64,000 nt of DNA from Corynebacterium deserti GIMN1.010 (GTDB lineage Bacteria > Actinomycetota > Actinomycetes > Mycobacteriales > Mycobacteriaceae), in assembly GCF_001277995.1 (NCBI RefSeq), contig NZ_CP009220.1:1364001-1428000 (forward strand), given 5' to 3'. Position 1 is the first letter of the stretch. Each line of letters starts with the position of its first letter. The position numbers were made by a program, and so were the translations under genes. This document shows, piece by piece, positions 42,203 to 56,122 of this stretch. The notes beneath the pieces are model-generated. The model saw only the letters and a program-made list of their open reading frames with translations. It had not been told where the DNA came from and ran no database searches.

Positions 42203-42670
42203 TTAATCCCTCGTGGTGTTCACGATGTAGAGATCGCAGTTAGCTGCTGCCGCGACATTACGAGAGATGCTTCCGAGAATGCGCTGCAAGCCTTGGGCCT
42301 TCTTGTTGCCCACAACAATTGCATCAGCATTGAGGTGCTCCGCCTGCTTAACCAAAACTTCAGCAGGCTGTCCCTCAACAGCAATCGCCTTGACCTGGAG
42401 CGTGGGCCAAGAGTTGCGCAAAATAGCAGCCACCGATTCAGCGGCTTCCTGAGCGGCTGCAGCCTGACCATCGGCCAGACGTTGGTAAGCATCAGAAGTC
42501 TTAACTGCCATGTTTCCGCTCTTGGCGGTCTGCATCGCTACAACAGAGCTGATGCTGTACGCAGAAATTACGTAAAGTTCGGCGTCGAAGCTGACCGCAA
42601 GCTCGGCAGCTTTCTCTGCTGCGACAAGCGCAGTCTGGCTTGAATCAACGCCAGTAATGATTGTCTTCAC
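42203..42670 (-). CDS. uspA2: Universal stress protein family, second paralogue
   Basis: 155 residues. TIITGVDSSQTALVAAEKAAELA and VVGNKKAQGLQRILGSISRNV give the Usp fold with the ATP-binding loop pattern. GTG start at 42670 with GGAAGG 12 nt upstream. About as diverged from the uspA at 4261 as unrelated Usp paralogues usually are. Convergent with tyrS and oriented away from the rRNA operon. The symbol follows C. glutamicum naming from memory. Confidence 0.85.
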   Translation of the reverse strand: MKTIITGVDSSQTALVAAEKAAELAVSFDAELYVISAYSISSVVAMQTAKSGNMAVKTSDAYQRLADGQAAAAQEAAESVAAILRNSWPTLQVKAIAVEGQPAEVLVKQAEHLNADAIVVGNKKAQGLQRILGSISRNVAAAANCDLYIVNTTRD

Positions 42671-43397
42671 GGTGCGGTATCTACCTTCCAGGTTGAATAA
42701 GGATGAAAACTGAGTTTCAGCTCACATCTTACTATTGTCCGAATGTCTAGTCATAGTATTCGGTTCAAAAATGCTCTCAGAAGAATACTTCTAGTTTTTC
42801 CAGCGTTTGACTGGAAGCCTCTTCTGGAGGGGAATTGGCGACGCGTATATCCCAGTACCTGCAGGTTTGTACTTGCGTGTGGCGCTGTGTAGATTAATTC
42901 CAGTCGCCAGAACAGTGCGGAACTTCTGCAGAGAAGGGAATGTACATCAAGGTAACACGGAGATTAATTGGAAGTTGACTTCAAATTTTGAATGAACTAC
43001 TATGAATCTTCAGCTGCTAAAGAGATTAAGGTGCAAATAATACCTGAATTCCTTAGTGTGCGTATGTTGTTTGAGAACTCAATAGTGTGCCATTTATTTT
43101 ATTTTTGTCACCACCATCTATGCCTCTAGGGTGTGGTTGTGGTGGGTCATGCCGGGTGGGTGAAACGCCAATATAGTTCACCTACTGTAAACAATAAACA
43201 ATATTGTTGGCATGGTTTTTTGTTTCCTTCCTGTTCTTTCCTCGTCGGATGGGGGAGGGGAACACTCTAGAATTTATTTTTTAGAATAACCATTCATTGG
43301 TTTTTTCAAAGCCAGGCCACATGCTTTTGTGTGTGGTGTGTTTTGATTGGCTGGGTTTTGGGCTTTTCACGGCCTGAGATGAATCTTTTTTTCATTT
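42671..43397 (+). promoter_or_regulatory. rRNA operon upstream region, promoter and leader
   Basis: 727 bp without a gene. The best promoter is TTGACT (42975-42980), 17 bp, TACTAT (42998-43003), predicting a start near 43010 and a leader of about 390 nt. A boxA-like block lies at 43068-43089. Further GTGGTTGTGGTGGG and CACCACC elements near 43110-43150 may pair in the processing stem around 16S. A second, upstream promoter is likely but I could not fix it. A short frame at 42807-42995 has no coding support. Confidence 0.75.
43068..43089 (+). promoter_or_regulatory. boxA-like antitermination element in the rrn leader
   Basis: The block around TTTGAGAACTCAATAGTGTG matches the conserved actinobacterial rrn leader element seen upstream of 16S in mycobacteria, a boxA site for NusB/S10 (NusE). 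A related copy lies in the 16S-23S spacer at 45175-45196. Confidence 0.7.
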
Positions 43398-48331
<4,934 letters not shown>

Positions 48332-48451
48332 CAATTGTGGGGTGTACGCAACGTAACAGAGCAAAACAAAATATTGTTTGTTCGCGTCCATTATGCAGTG
48401 TCTGACACAGCACAAACACGACCTGGTGGTTGTGGTTTGGTGTTGTTGGTT

Positions 48452-48571
48452 GTGTCGGTGGTGATAGTAGCAGGGAAACGCCCGGTCCCTTTCCGAACCC
48501 GGAAGCTAAGCCTGGTTACGCTGATGGTACTGCACTCGGGAGGGTGTGGGAGAGTAGGTTACCGCCGACCA
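48452..48571 (+). rRNA. 5S ribosomal RNA
   Basis: About 120 nt. Helix I arms GTGTCGGTGG and CCGCCGACC bracket the conserved loop region CCGAACCCGGAAG and the GGTACTGCA arm. Boundaries are good to a few bases. Confidence 0.93.
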
Positions 48572-48591
48572 AAAACTTAAAAGTGAAACAG

Positions 48592-48651
48592 AAAGAGTGT
48601 GATTCAATGGTATAGGTATAAATCCTTACCCATTGAGTCACACTCTTTTTT
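48592..48651 (+). terminator. Intrinsic terminator of the rRNA operon
   Basis: AAAGAGTGTGATTCAATGG pairs with CCATTGAGTCACACTCTTT (one 2-nt mismatch) around an 18-nt loop, followed by more T residues. Strong, with a symmetric A/T flank, so it may work in both directions. Confidence 0.95.
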
Positions 48652-48710
48652 GTCGTTCTATAATATCGTATTTACTCCGTTCTCCACTGTAAGGAACACT
48701 TAGGAACAAC

Positions 48711-49979
48711 ATGGCTGAAAACTTCGACCGAGCTCGCGACAACGATCGCTCCGGAGATCGCGCACCCCGAAGCGATCGTGGCGGATACCGTGGTGGCCGC
48801 GGCAACGACGACCGAGGCAATAACCGTCGAAACAATCCCAGCAACGATCGCGGTAGCTACGGACGTGACCGAAATGACCGTCGTGATAGCCGTGGTGATG
48901 ATCGTCGTGGAGGTTGGTCAGGTTCCCGTTCAGGTGGAGACCGTCGAGATGATCACCGTGACGGATACCGTTCCGACCGTTCCCGTGATGATCGTGGTGG
49001 ATACCGTGGGGATCGCGACAATGACTCCCGCCGTGATAGCCGCGGTGGCGACCGCCCGTACGGCCGTCATGATCGCAATGATCGTGGAGAACGCCGTGGT
49101 GCCCGCGGTGATGATCGTCGTGGTGGCCGCCAGGGGGAGCGTCGCTACGAGCCACGCGGTGACCGCAGGGATGACCGTCGGGACAACCGTCGCGATGATC
49201 GCGGTGGGGATCGTCGCCACTCCAACCGTGCGGGTCGTGACCAGCAACGCGATAGCTTGAATCCTCAGCGTTCTGGTTTCCGTGAAGAGCGCATCAACAG
49301 CCGTTTGAATGAGCCCGACTTGCCAGGCGATATTGACATCAAGGATTTGGATCCGTTGGTGTTGCAGGATCTTCGCGTACTGTCGAAGGATAATGCGGAA
49401 GCCGTCGCAAAGCATATGATCATGGCCGCCACCTGGCTGTCCGACGACCCTCAATTGGCACTGCGCCATGCCCGCGCTGCGAAGGAGCGCGCTGGTCGAG
49501 TGTCAGTCGTGCGTGAGACAAACGGTATCGCTGCGTATCATGCTGGCGAGTGGAAAGAAGCGCTGTCTGAGTTGCGCGCTGCACGCCGTATGTCCGGAGG
49601 TCCTGGTTTGATTGCTGTGATCGCTGACTGTGAGCGCGGTTTGGGTCGACCTGAGAAGGCAATTGAGCTTGCTCGAACTGAGGATATTAGTTCGCTGTCG
49701 CAAGATGATGTCATTGAATTGGCTATCGTTGTCGCTGGTGCTCGCCATGATTTGGGTCAGCATGATGCAGCCGTCATTGAGTTGCAGAAGGTGAATCCAA
49801 ACCTAAAGGGTACTGGTTTTACTCAGTCTCGTTTGTCTTACGCTTACGCGGATGCGCTGGTTTTGGCTGGTCGTGGCGATGAAGCTCGTGAGTGGTTCGC
49901 ACACGCCGCCTCTCAGGATGAGGATGGTTACTTGGATGCAGAGGAGCGCATTGAGCAGCTCGACCAAGGTACCAACTAG
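48711..49979 (+). CDS. Arg/Asp-rich disordered protein with TPR-like C-terminal domain
   Basis: 422 residues in two parts. Residues 1-185 are almost entirely Arg, Asp, Gly, Asn, Ser (repeats of RDDRGGYRG, DRRDDRRD, GDDRRGG), predicted disordered, with RGG-like boxes typical of RNA-binding or condensate-forming segments. Residues 205-422 are helical TPR-like (DPQLALRHARAAKERAG, AGEWKEALSELRAARRM, ARHDLGQHDAAVIELQ). The C-terminal half corresponds to a conserved actinobacterial protein encoded between tyrS and the HAD phosphatase in M. tuberculosis. ATG 48711 with AGGAAC upstream. It begins 60 bp after the rRNA operon terminator. Function unknown; RNA or ribosome association is an inference. 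Confidence 0.85.
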   Translation: MAENFDRARDNDRSGDRAPRSDRGGYRGGRGNDDRGNNRRNNPSNDRGSYGRDRNDRRDSRGDDRRGGWSGSRSGGDRRDDHRDGYRSDRSRDDRGGYRGDRDNDSRRDSRGGDRPYGRHDRNDRGERRGARGDDRRGGRQGERRYEPRGDRRDDRRDNRRDDRGGDRRHSNRAGRDQQRDSLNPQRSGFREERINSRLNEPDLPGDIDIKDLDPLVLQDLRVLSKDNAEAVAKHMIMAATWLSDDPQLALRHARAAKERAGRVSVVRETNGIAAYHAGEWKEALSELRAARRMSGGPGLIAVIADCERGLGRPEKAIELARTEDISSLSQDDVIELAIVVAGARHDLGQHDAAVIELQKVNPNLKGTGFTQSRLSYAYADALVLAGRGDEAREWFAHAASQDEDGYLDAEERIEQLDQGTN

Positions 49980-49990
49980 ACTGTGAGTCT

Positions 49991-50977
49991 ATGAGTGTAA
50001 TCACGGAGTATGACAGCCTCCTTCTTGATCTTGATGGCACAGTTTATGAAGGCGGTCGTGCAATTAACCACGCGGTGTCTTCGATTAATAGTTCGGGGCT
50101 GCCAGTCATGTATGTCACCAATAATGCCTCTCGCGCACCTGAGATGGTGGCAGCGCAGCTTCGTGAAATTGGGCTGACAGAGACGTCGAAAAGCGATGTC
50201 ATGACGTCAGCTCAGGCGGCTTGTTTGATGGCTGCCGACCATATTCCGGCAGGTTCGAAGGTGTATGTTTTGGGCACCGATTCGTTCCGAGACCTGGCTC
50301 GTGAGGCCGGTTTTAAGGTTGTTGCCTCGGCTGATGATTCACCTGTCGCAGTGTTGCATGGTCACAATCCGGAGACCGGATGGGCACAGCTGAGCGAGGC
50401 AGTCCTGTCCATCAATGCGGGCGCGCAATATTTTGCGTCTAACTTGGATTCCACCTTGCCGATGGAGCGCGGCAAGCACATCGGCAATGGCTCAATGGTC
50501 GCAGCCGTCTCACACGCCACAGGGGTAACACCGTTGTCTGCAGGTAAGCCTGGTCCCGCGATGTTCCATGCAGCGGCCACAACCCTGTCCTCCTCCAAGC
50601 CCTTGGCTGTGGGCGATCGCCTGGACACCGATATTGCTGGCGGCAACGCAGCGGGCATGGACACGTTCCAGGTGCTCACCGGTGTCAGCGGTTACTTCGA
50701 CCTTCTTCGCGCAATTCCCGCCGAGCGTCCCACATTTATCGCAGCATCGTTGCAAGACCTCACCAAGACCCCAGACGAGCTGCGGGCAGGTGCCCAGGGC
50801 GGTTTCAAGGCGCTTATCGACGGCTCCGTGCTCACCCTTTCCGGCGGCACCCCCACCTCCTCACCGATTGAAGCTCTGCGCACCGCACTTGAGGTGGCGT
50901 GGGCCAGCGACATGGAAGTCTCCCACGTTGATCCCGAAGGGCCAGAGGCCATCCGCGTGCTGAAAAGCTGGTGGTGA
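49991..50977 (+). CDS. HAD-superfamily (NagD-like, subclass IIA) phosphatase
   Basis: 328 residues. HAD motif I LLLDLDGTVYEGG (nucleophile Asp), motif II VTNNAS, the C2A cap, motif III in GKPGPAMF and motif IV GDRLDTDIAGGNAAGMDTFQVLTG. Cytoplasmic sugar- or nucleotide-phosphate phosphatase; the C2A cap class includes 4-nitrophenyl phosphatase and phosphoglycolate-type enzymes. A C-terminal extension (270-328) is present. ATG 49991 lies 11 bp after the preceding stop. Its last codon overlaps the start of the 54-residue gene. Confidence 0.9.
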   Translation: MSVITEYDSLLLDLDGTVYEGGRAINHAVSSINSSGLPVMYVTNNASRAPEMVAAQLREIGLTETSKSDVMTSAQAACLMAADHIPAGSKVYVLGTDSFRDLAREAGFKVVASADDSPVAVLHGHNPETGWAQLSEAVLSINAGAQYFASNLDSTLPMERGKHIGNGSMVAAVSHATGVTPLSAGKPGPAMFHAAATTLSSSKPLAVGDRLDTDIAGGNAAGMDTFQVLTGVSGYFDLLRAIPAERPTFIAASLQDLTKTPDELRAGAQGGFKALIDGSVLTLSGGTPTSSPIEALRTALEVAWASDMEVSHVDPEGPEAIRVLKSWW

Positions 50978-51138
50978 GCGTGACCGCTCCCAAACCACAT
51001 GATCCACGCGTTGGCGCTGAACCTGAAACAATCGCAGCGCAGGTGAATGATATTTTGAGTCAACCTGCACAAACGCTTCAGGAGGAAGCTCAACTACTGG
51101 AGCAGGCCTACAACGTATTAAACGACGCATTATCCTAA
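50974..51138 (+). CDS. Small conserved-position protein, 54 residues
   Basis: GTG at 50974 overlaps the HAD gene's stop by a GTGA; the frame runs VSVTAPKPHDPRV ... QVNDILSQPAQTLQEEAQLL ... YNVLNDALS. It is one acidic, probably amphipathic helix of about 30 residues after a Pro-rich start. A short ORF sits at the same place between the HAD phosphatase and tlyA in M. tuberculosis, which supports it being real. The overlap implies translational coupling. No domain recognised; a helical partner or adaptor is possible. Confidence 0.7.
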   Translation: MSVTAPKPHDPRVGAEPETIAAQVNDILSQPAQTLQEEAQLLEQAYNVLNDALS

Positions 51139-51174
51139 TCGACCCACCACCCTAGGAAAGAAGAAAAGCCCTCG

Positions 51175-51996
51175 ATGGTTGCACGTAGAAGACTCGATGC
51201 AGAACTCGTACGCCGAAAGATAGCGCGATCGAGGGAACACGCCGTAGAGATGATTCGTGACCGACGAGTCTTTGTTGGTGGCATGTTGGCCCTTAAGCCA
51301 GCGACGGTCGTGGAACCAGAAGTATCCATCCGCGTGGAACAAGACGCGAGTGAGGACTGGGCGTCGAGAGGCGCCCACAAGTTGTTGGGTGCGCTGGAGG
51401 CTTTTGAGCCCATGGGGCTCTCGGCGTCCGGGAGGCGCGTGCTTGATGCCGGCGCGTCAACTGGTGGGTTTACGGATGTGGCGCTGCGTCGACAAGCGTC
51501 TGAGGTAGTGGCCGTCGACGTTGGATACGGCCAGCTTATTTGGCGTCTGCAAAACGACGACCGCGTTCGCGTGGTTGATCGCACCAATATTCGCTACATG
51601 ACGTTGGAGGATACGGGTGGCGAATGCGACATGATGGTGGGCGATCTGTCGTTTATTTCGCTAAAGCTCACGCTGCCTGCTATCGCAGCCGTGATGGCCG
51701 ATGGTGCGGACCTGTTGCCCATGGTCAAGCCACAATTCGAGGTTGGTAAGGATCGCCTCGGCTCAGGTGGCGTGGTGCGTTCACCGCAATTGCGCGCGGA
51801 AGTCACCGCCGATGTCGCCCGATTTGCTGCCACCTTGGGTTTAAGCCTGAAAGCGGTTGTCGCATCACCTCTTCCTGGGCCGTCTGGCAACGTAGAATAT
51901 TTCTTATGGCTAGTCAAAGACGGTGGCGCAACAATGCCCGAAGACGAGCAGCTAACGGCAATGATCAACAAGGCTGTTGAGGAAGGTCCCCAATAA
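51175..51996 (+). CDS. tlyA: TlyA rRNA 2'-O-methyltransferase (S4 + FtsJ)
   Basis: 273 residues. N-terminal S4 RNA-binding domain (about 1-60, RRRLDAELVRRKIARSREHAVEMI) and FtsJ/RrmJ-type SAM domain with DAGASTGGFTDVALRR, the KDKE-type catalytic lysine in SRGAHKL, and GDLSFISL and MVKPQFEVG. TlyA methylates ribose in 16S (C1409) and 23S (C1920) in mycobacteria and sets capreomycin sensitivity. The hemolysin name is historical. Stop and nadK start overlap (TAATG). Confidence 0.93.
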   Translation: MVARRRLDAELVRRKIARSREHAVEMIRDRRVFVGGMLALKPATVVEPEVSIRVEQDASEDWASRGAHKLLGALEAFEPMGLSASGRRVLDAGASTGGFTDVALRRQASEVVAVDVGYGQLIWRLQNDDRVRVVDRTNIRYMTLEDTGGECDMMVGDLSFISLKLTLPAIAAVMADGADLLPMVKPQFEVGKDRLGSGGVVRSPQLRAEVTADVARFAATLGLSLKAVVASPLPGPSGNVEYFLWLVKDGGATMPEDEQLTAMINKAVEEGPQ

Positions 51997-52949
51997 TGAC
52001 TGATTCCCTTGCTTCGCGACGCGTTCTACTCGTCCCGCACACCGGCCGTTCCTCTAATATTGAATCCGCAGTTCGTGCAGCAAAATTGCTGGATGAAGCC
52101 GGAATTGATGTGCGGGTATTGATCAATGATGAAGAAGATCCCATCGCCGACCATGATGTTTTAGGCCAATACACGCATGTCCGCCACGACGAGGATGCAG
52201 CGGAAGGCGCCGAACTTGTGCTGGTTCTCGGAGGAGATGGCACGTTCTTGCGCGCCGCTGACATGGCTCACGCTGTGGACCTTCCTGTTCTGGGCATCAA
52301 CCTTGGGCATGTGGGATTTCTTGCGGAATGGGAATCGGACTCCTTGGAAGAAGCACTCAAACGCGTGATCGACCGCGATTATCGCATTGAAGACCGCATG
52401 ACTTTGGACGTTGTGGTCTTCGACTCGGGTCAAGAAGAAATCGGACGAGGCTGGGCGCTTAATGAAGTAAGCATTGAAAACCTTAATCGCCGTGGTGTTC
52501 TTGATGCCACCCTGGAAGTTGACGCGCGCCCTGTAGCTTCTTTTGGTTGCGATGGCGTGTTGATTTCCACGCCTACAGGGTCCACTGCCTATGCGTTTTC
52601 TGCAGGCGGTCCAGTGCTGTGGCCAGAACTCGACGCTATCCTGGTTGTGCCCAACAATGCCCATGCATTGTTCACAAAACCCCTGGTAGTTAGTCCGCAT
52701 TCCACCGTTGCTGTGGAGTCCAACTCCGATACCTCAGCTGCAATGGCAGTCATGGATGGTTTCCGACCAGTTCCTATGCCGCCAGGATCTCGCGTTGAGG
52801 TGAGAAAGGGGGAGAGGCCAGTACGCTGGGTTCGTCTGGATTCTTCACCTTTTACCGACCGACTCGTAAGCAAATTGAGGCTTCCTGTTACCGGATGGCG
52901 TGGTCCGCGAAAGTCGGCCGACATTGAAGAGGCCAGCTCACGGGGGTAA
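51996..52949 (+). CDS. nadK: NAD kinase
   Basis: 317 residues; phosphorylates NAD to NADP with ATP or polyphosphate. LGGDGTFLRAADMA (GGDG motif), INLGHVGFLAE and STPTGSTAYAFSAGGPVLWP are intact. ATG overlaps tlyA's stop. Also called ppnK. The tlyA-nadK-recN order is widespread in actinobacteria. Confidence 0.96.
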   Translation: MTDSLASRRVLLVPHTGRSSNIESAVRAAKLLDEAGIDVRVLINDEEDPIADHDVLGQYTHVRHDEDAAEGAELVLVLGGDGTFLRAADMAHAVDLPVLGINLGHVGFLAEWESDSLEEALKRVIDRDYRIEDRMTLDVVVFDSGQEEIGRGWALNEVSIENLNRRGVLDATLEVDARPVASFGCDGVLISTPTGSTAYAFSAGGPVLWPELDAILVVPNNAHALFTKPLVVSPHSTVAVESNSDTSAAMAVMDGFRPVPMPPGSRVEVRKGERPVRWVRLDSSPFTDRLVSKLRLPVTGWRGPRKSADIEEASSRG

Positions 52950-52981
52950 TTCGAAAATTATTCGAAAATAATTACCTAGTT

Positions 52982-52997
52982 TAGAAAAAATGTTCTA
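52982..52997 (+). promoter_or_regulatory. LexA (SOS) box upstream of recN
   Basis: TAGAAAAAATGTTCTA matches the corynebacterial LexA motif TCGAAnAnnTGTTCGA at all but one base per half, and the changes are symmetric (TAGAA/TTCTA). It sits 21 bp before a TACACT -10 hexamer (53019-53024). recN is a known LexA target in C. glutamicum. Confidence 0.8.
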
Positions 52998-53031
52998 TTG
53001 AATGTCGCGAGTTTGTTGTACACTTTGAACC

Positions 53032-54810
53032 ATGCTCGCAGACATTGCCATTGAGAACCTTGGAGTGATTCCAGCAGCCTCAGCTGAATTCAGCTCAGGT
53101 TTGACCGTGCTTACCGGTGAAACAGGTGCCGGAAAGACCATGGTAGTCACCGGTTTACGTCTCCTATCGGGCGGACGTGCCGATGCATCACGTGTACGCA
53201 CCGGTGCTGCCAATGCTGTGGTGGAAGGTCGGTTTATTACTGAAGGCGCCCCGAACGATATTGTCGAACGTGCAACCGGAATCGTTTCGAACGCCGGTGG
53301 TTGCGTTGACGAAAACGGTGAGTTCCTTGCAGTCCGTTCTGTCAGTGCAAATGGTCGCTCCAAAGCACACCTTGGTGGTCGTGCAGTGCCTGCGGCCACG
53401 CTGGGTGAGTTCTCAGATGAGTTGCTAACCATCCACGGTCAAAATGATCAACTGCGTTTGCTGTCCCCAGAGCGTCAACTAGACGCCTTAGACCGCTTTG
53501 ATCCGCAATTGGTGGAACTACGCAAAGCCTTCGGGTCAAAATACCTTGCGTGGAAATCACTGGATCGCGATCTGAACAAGCGTCTCAACAGCAGGCGAGA
53601 GCTCGCCCAAGAAGTTGATCGCTTGCAATTTGCCATCAACGAGATTGACGAAGTCAGCCCAGAACCAGGCGAGGACACGGATTTGGTGGATCAGATCCGC
53701 CGCCTCCAGGACGTTGATACGTTGCGCGATCAAGCAGCGACGGCACTATCTGCCATTGATGGTGCAGGATCGTTAAGCGATGCCATGGGTGGCATCGCAG
53801 GATTTGATGATGAACAAGATTCCGCCTCTGACCAGCTGGGACAAGCGGAATCCGCGTTGATCGGCAGCGATGACCCCAAGCTCAAAGAACTCGCCACCGC
53901 ACTGGGGGAAATCACCACTCAGCTCAGCGAGATTTCTATGGAGCTGGGAGGCTTTTTAAGCGACCTTCCTGCCGACCCTCAGGCACTTGATCAGTTGCTC
54001 ACCCGTCAGCAGCAACTCAAGTTGCTCACCCGCAAGTACGCGGCAGACATCGATGGTGTCATTGAGTGGCGAAAGAAAGCACAAACGCGCCTTGACAGCA
54101 TTGATATCTCTTCTGAAGCACTGGACAAGCTCAAAGAAGACGTTAAGAAAGCCCACACCACCATGATGCGGGCCGCCAAGAAACTTTCTACAGTCCGTGG
54201 AAAAGCAGCCACCAAATTGAGCACCACGGTAACTGAAGAGCTACAAGGCCTCGCCATGCAAAAGGCTCGTTTTGTGGTGGATATGACTACTGTTGACGCC
54301 GGACCAACCGGTATTGACCAGGTGGAATTCCAACTGGCTGCCAACGCGTTGTCTACCCCACGTCCATTGGCGTCCTCAGCCTCTGGTGGTGAGCTTTCAC
54401 GCGTCATGCTCGCACTTGAAGTCATTCTCGCCGCGGGAACCACTGGCACGACGCTCGTATTCGACGAAGTTGATGCCGGAGTAGGTGGACGCGCAGCTGT
54501 AGAAATCGGTCGCCGCCTCGCACGGCTAGCCAACGACAACCAAGTCATCGTCGTTACCCACCTACCGCAGGTTGCAGCCTATGCCGACACCCACCTCCAT
54601 GTGGCGAAAGATGTCGGTGAAGGCTCCGTCACCTCCAACGTGGAGTCACTGACCTACGAACGCCGTATTGAAGAGCTCTCCCGCATGCTTGCCGGTTTGG
54701 AAGACACCGCAACCGGCCGGGCTCACGCAGCGGAATTGCTCGAACGCGCACAAAGAGAAAAGCAAGATATCAGCGGGGGAGTTGTCGAACAACTGCTCGC
54801 AAGTGCTTAA
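53032..54810 (+). CDS. recN: DNA repair protein RecN
   Basis: 592 residues, SMC-like ATPase for double-strand-break repair. Walker A GETGAGKTMVV near residue 30, a long coiled-coil middle (about 160-370) with a break, and the C-terminal signature SGGELSRVMLALEVIL and Walker B TLVFDEVDAGVGG. ATG 53032 lies 7 bp beyond a TACACT -10 box, so the message is probably leaderless, and a LexA box lies upstream. Confidence 0.95.
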   Translation: MLADIAIENLGVIPAASAEFSSGLTVLTGETGAGKTMVVTGLRLLSGGRADASRVRTGAANAVVEGRFITEGAPNDIVERATGIVSNAGGCVDENGEFLAVRSVSANGRSKAHLGGRAVPAATLGEFSDELLTIHGQNDQLRLLSPERQLDALDRFDPQLVELRKAFGSKYLAWKSLDRDLNKRLNSRRELAQEVDRLQFAINEIDEVSPEPGEDTDLVDQIRRLQDVDTLRDQAATALSAIDGAGSLSDAMGGIAGFDDEQDSASDQLGQAESALIGSDDPKLKELATALGEITTQLSEISMELGGFLSDLPADPQALDQLLTRQQQLKLLTRKYAADIDGVIEWRKKAQTRLDSIDISSEALDKLKEDVKKAHTTMMRAAKKLSTVRGKAATKLSTTVTEELQGLAMQKARFVVDMTTVDAGPTGIDQVEFQLAANALSTPRPLASSASGGELSRVMLALEVILAAGTTGTTLVFDEVDAGVGGRAAVEIGRRLARLANDNQVIVVTHLPQVAAYADTHLHVAKDVGEGSVTSNVESLTYERRIEELSRMLAGLEDTATGRAHAAELLERAQREKQDISGGVVEQLLASA

Positions 54811-54919
54811 TCTTCACTTAGCTTGCATCTAGTAATCAATGTGGGAAAATCCAGGTTTTCCCACATTTTCGCCCGAATTTTGGCGCGCCTCCACCAAAGG
54901 TTGAGAGTTTGGTTTCACA

Positions 54920-56113
54920 ATGGGCGTCATGAGTCTGTTCAACCGCAAAGCCGATCTGCCCGGCCTGCAGGGTGCCACCCGAATCTGCACCCCGCAGGGC
55001 AAAGGGCTTAAGCGCCTGTCCGAAGGCGATCTCGCCATCATCGACGCCCCAGATCTCTCCCGGACATTCGCCCAACGATTGCTCGCAGCAAAACCCGCCG
55101 CAGTCCTCAACGTTTCCCTGTTCACCACTGGATCCGTGCCCAACTTCGGCCCCCAATTGCTTATCGACGCCGGCATCACCCTTGTAGAGGGCTTCGGCCT
55201 CGAACTACTCGACGGCACCAAAGACGGCAAGAAGGGCCGCCTTACCGACGACGGACAACTCTTCTACGGCGAGCGCCTCATCGCCAACGGCGACGTACTC
55301 AGTGGACCAGCCGCCGAACAAGCCTTCGCCGACGCGCAGCAGTCCCTCCTGGACCATATGGAAGCCTACTTCGGTAACACCATCCAGTTCATCCACTCGG
55401 AAGCTCCACTTCTCATCGATGGTCTCGGTATCCCTGATACCGGCAACACTATCGAGGGCCGCAAAGTCCTCATCGCATCTCCCGGTGACAATCACCGCAG
55501 CAGACTCAAAGAACTCCGCAACTTCATCCGGGAATACGATCCCGTACTCATCGGTGTCGACGGCGCAGCAGACACCCTCGTTGAACTCGGCTACAAGCCA
55601 GCACTCATTGTCGGCAACCCCACGGGCATCGGCGCAGACGCTCTGCGCAGTGGCGCGAACGTCATTTTGCCCGCCGACCCAGACGGACACGCAGTCGGGC
55701 TCGAGCGCATCCAGGACCTCGGCATCGGTGCCATGACTTTCCCATCTTCGGTGAATTCCTCGACTGACCTGGCACTTTTGTTGGCTGACTACCACAACCC
55801 ACAAATGATCGTAAACGTCGGCGGACCGGTTACCCTCGACGGCGTATTTGACAACCGAGACGACTCCGACCCCGCAGCGTTGCTCACAAGGGCCAAGGTA
55901 GGCACGAAGCTTGTCGACGGCTCCGTCATCGCCAACCTCTACAACGTGCGCACCACCGGAAATTTGGGCTGGCTCTGGGCACTCCTCGGCATCTTGGTAG
56001 CGCTCGCCGTCATCATCGTTATTGCTGGAACCGCAGGCGCTGGCTCCTTCACCGACAACCTCATCGACACCTGGAACAGCTTCGCGCTCACCGTCCAGGG
56101 TTGGTTCCGATAG
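54920..56113 (+). CDS. steA: SteA, cytoplasmic/membrane cell-separation factor
   Basis: 397 residues. A cytoplasmic domain with TPP-kinase-like folds (KGLKRLSEGDLAIIDAPDLSR, IASPGDNHRSRLKELRNFI, IGVDGAADTLVELGYKPALIVGNPTG) and one C-terminal membrane helix (WLWALLGILVALAVIIVIAG, about 350-370), leaving a short outer tail. In C. glutamicum SteA and SteB form a complex needed for RipC/FtsEX-dependent separation of daughter cells; mutants are ethambutol-sensitive. An ATG at 54929 is an equally plausible start. steB follows 9 bp downstream. Confidence 0.9.
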   Translation: MGVMSLFNRKADLPGLQGATRICTPQGKGLKRLSEGDLAIIDAPDLSRTFAQRLLAAKPAAVLNVSLFTTGSVPNFGPQLLIDAGITLVEGFGLELLDGTKDGKKGRLTDDGQLFYGERLIANGDVLSGPAAEQAFADAQQSLLDHMEAYFGNTIQFIHSEAPLLIDGLGIPDTGNTIEGRKVLIASPGDNHRSRLKELRNFIREYDPVLIGVDGAADTLVELGYKPALIVGNPTGIGADALRSGANVILPADPDGHAVGLERIQDLGIGAMTFPSSVNSSTDLALLLADYHNPQMIVNVGGPVTLDGVFDNRDDSDPAALLTRAKVGTKLVDGSVIANLYNVRTTGNLGWLWALLGILVALAVIIVIAGTAGAGSFTDNLIDTWNSFALTVQGWFR

Positions 56114-56122
56114 GAAGGAAAT

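Noticed and set aside
42807-42995. 62-codon frame upstream of the rRNA operon
   Set aside because: Overlaps the rrn promoter region, no ribosome site, no recognisable composition.
48778-49260. Val/Ala/Thr-rich plus-strand frame and the Asp/His-rich minus-strand frame inside the RD-rich gene
   Set aside because: Both are frame-shifted or reversed readings of the repeated Arg/Asp codons.
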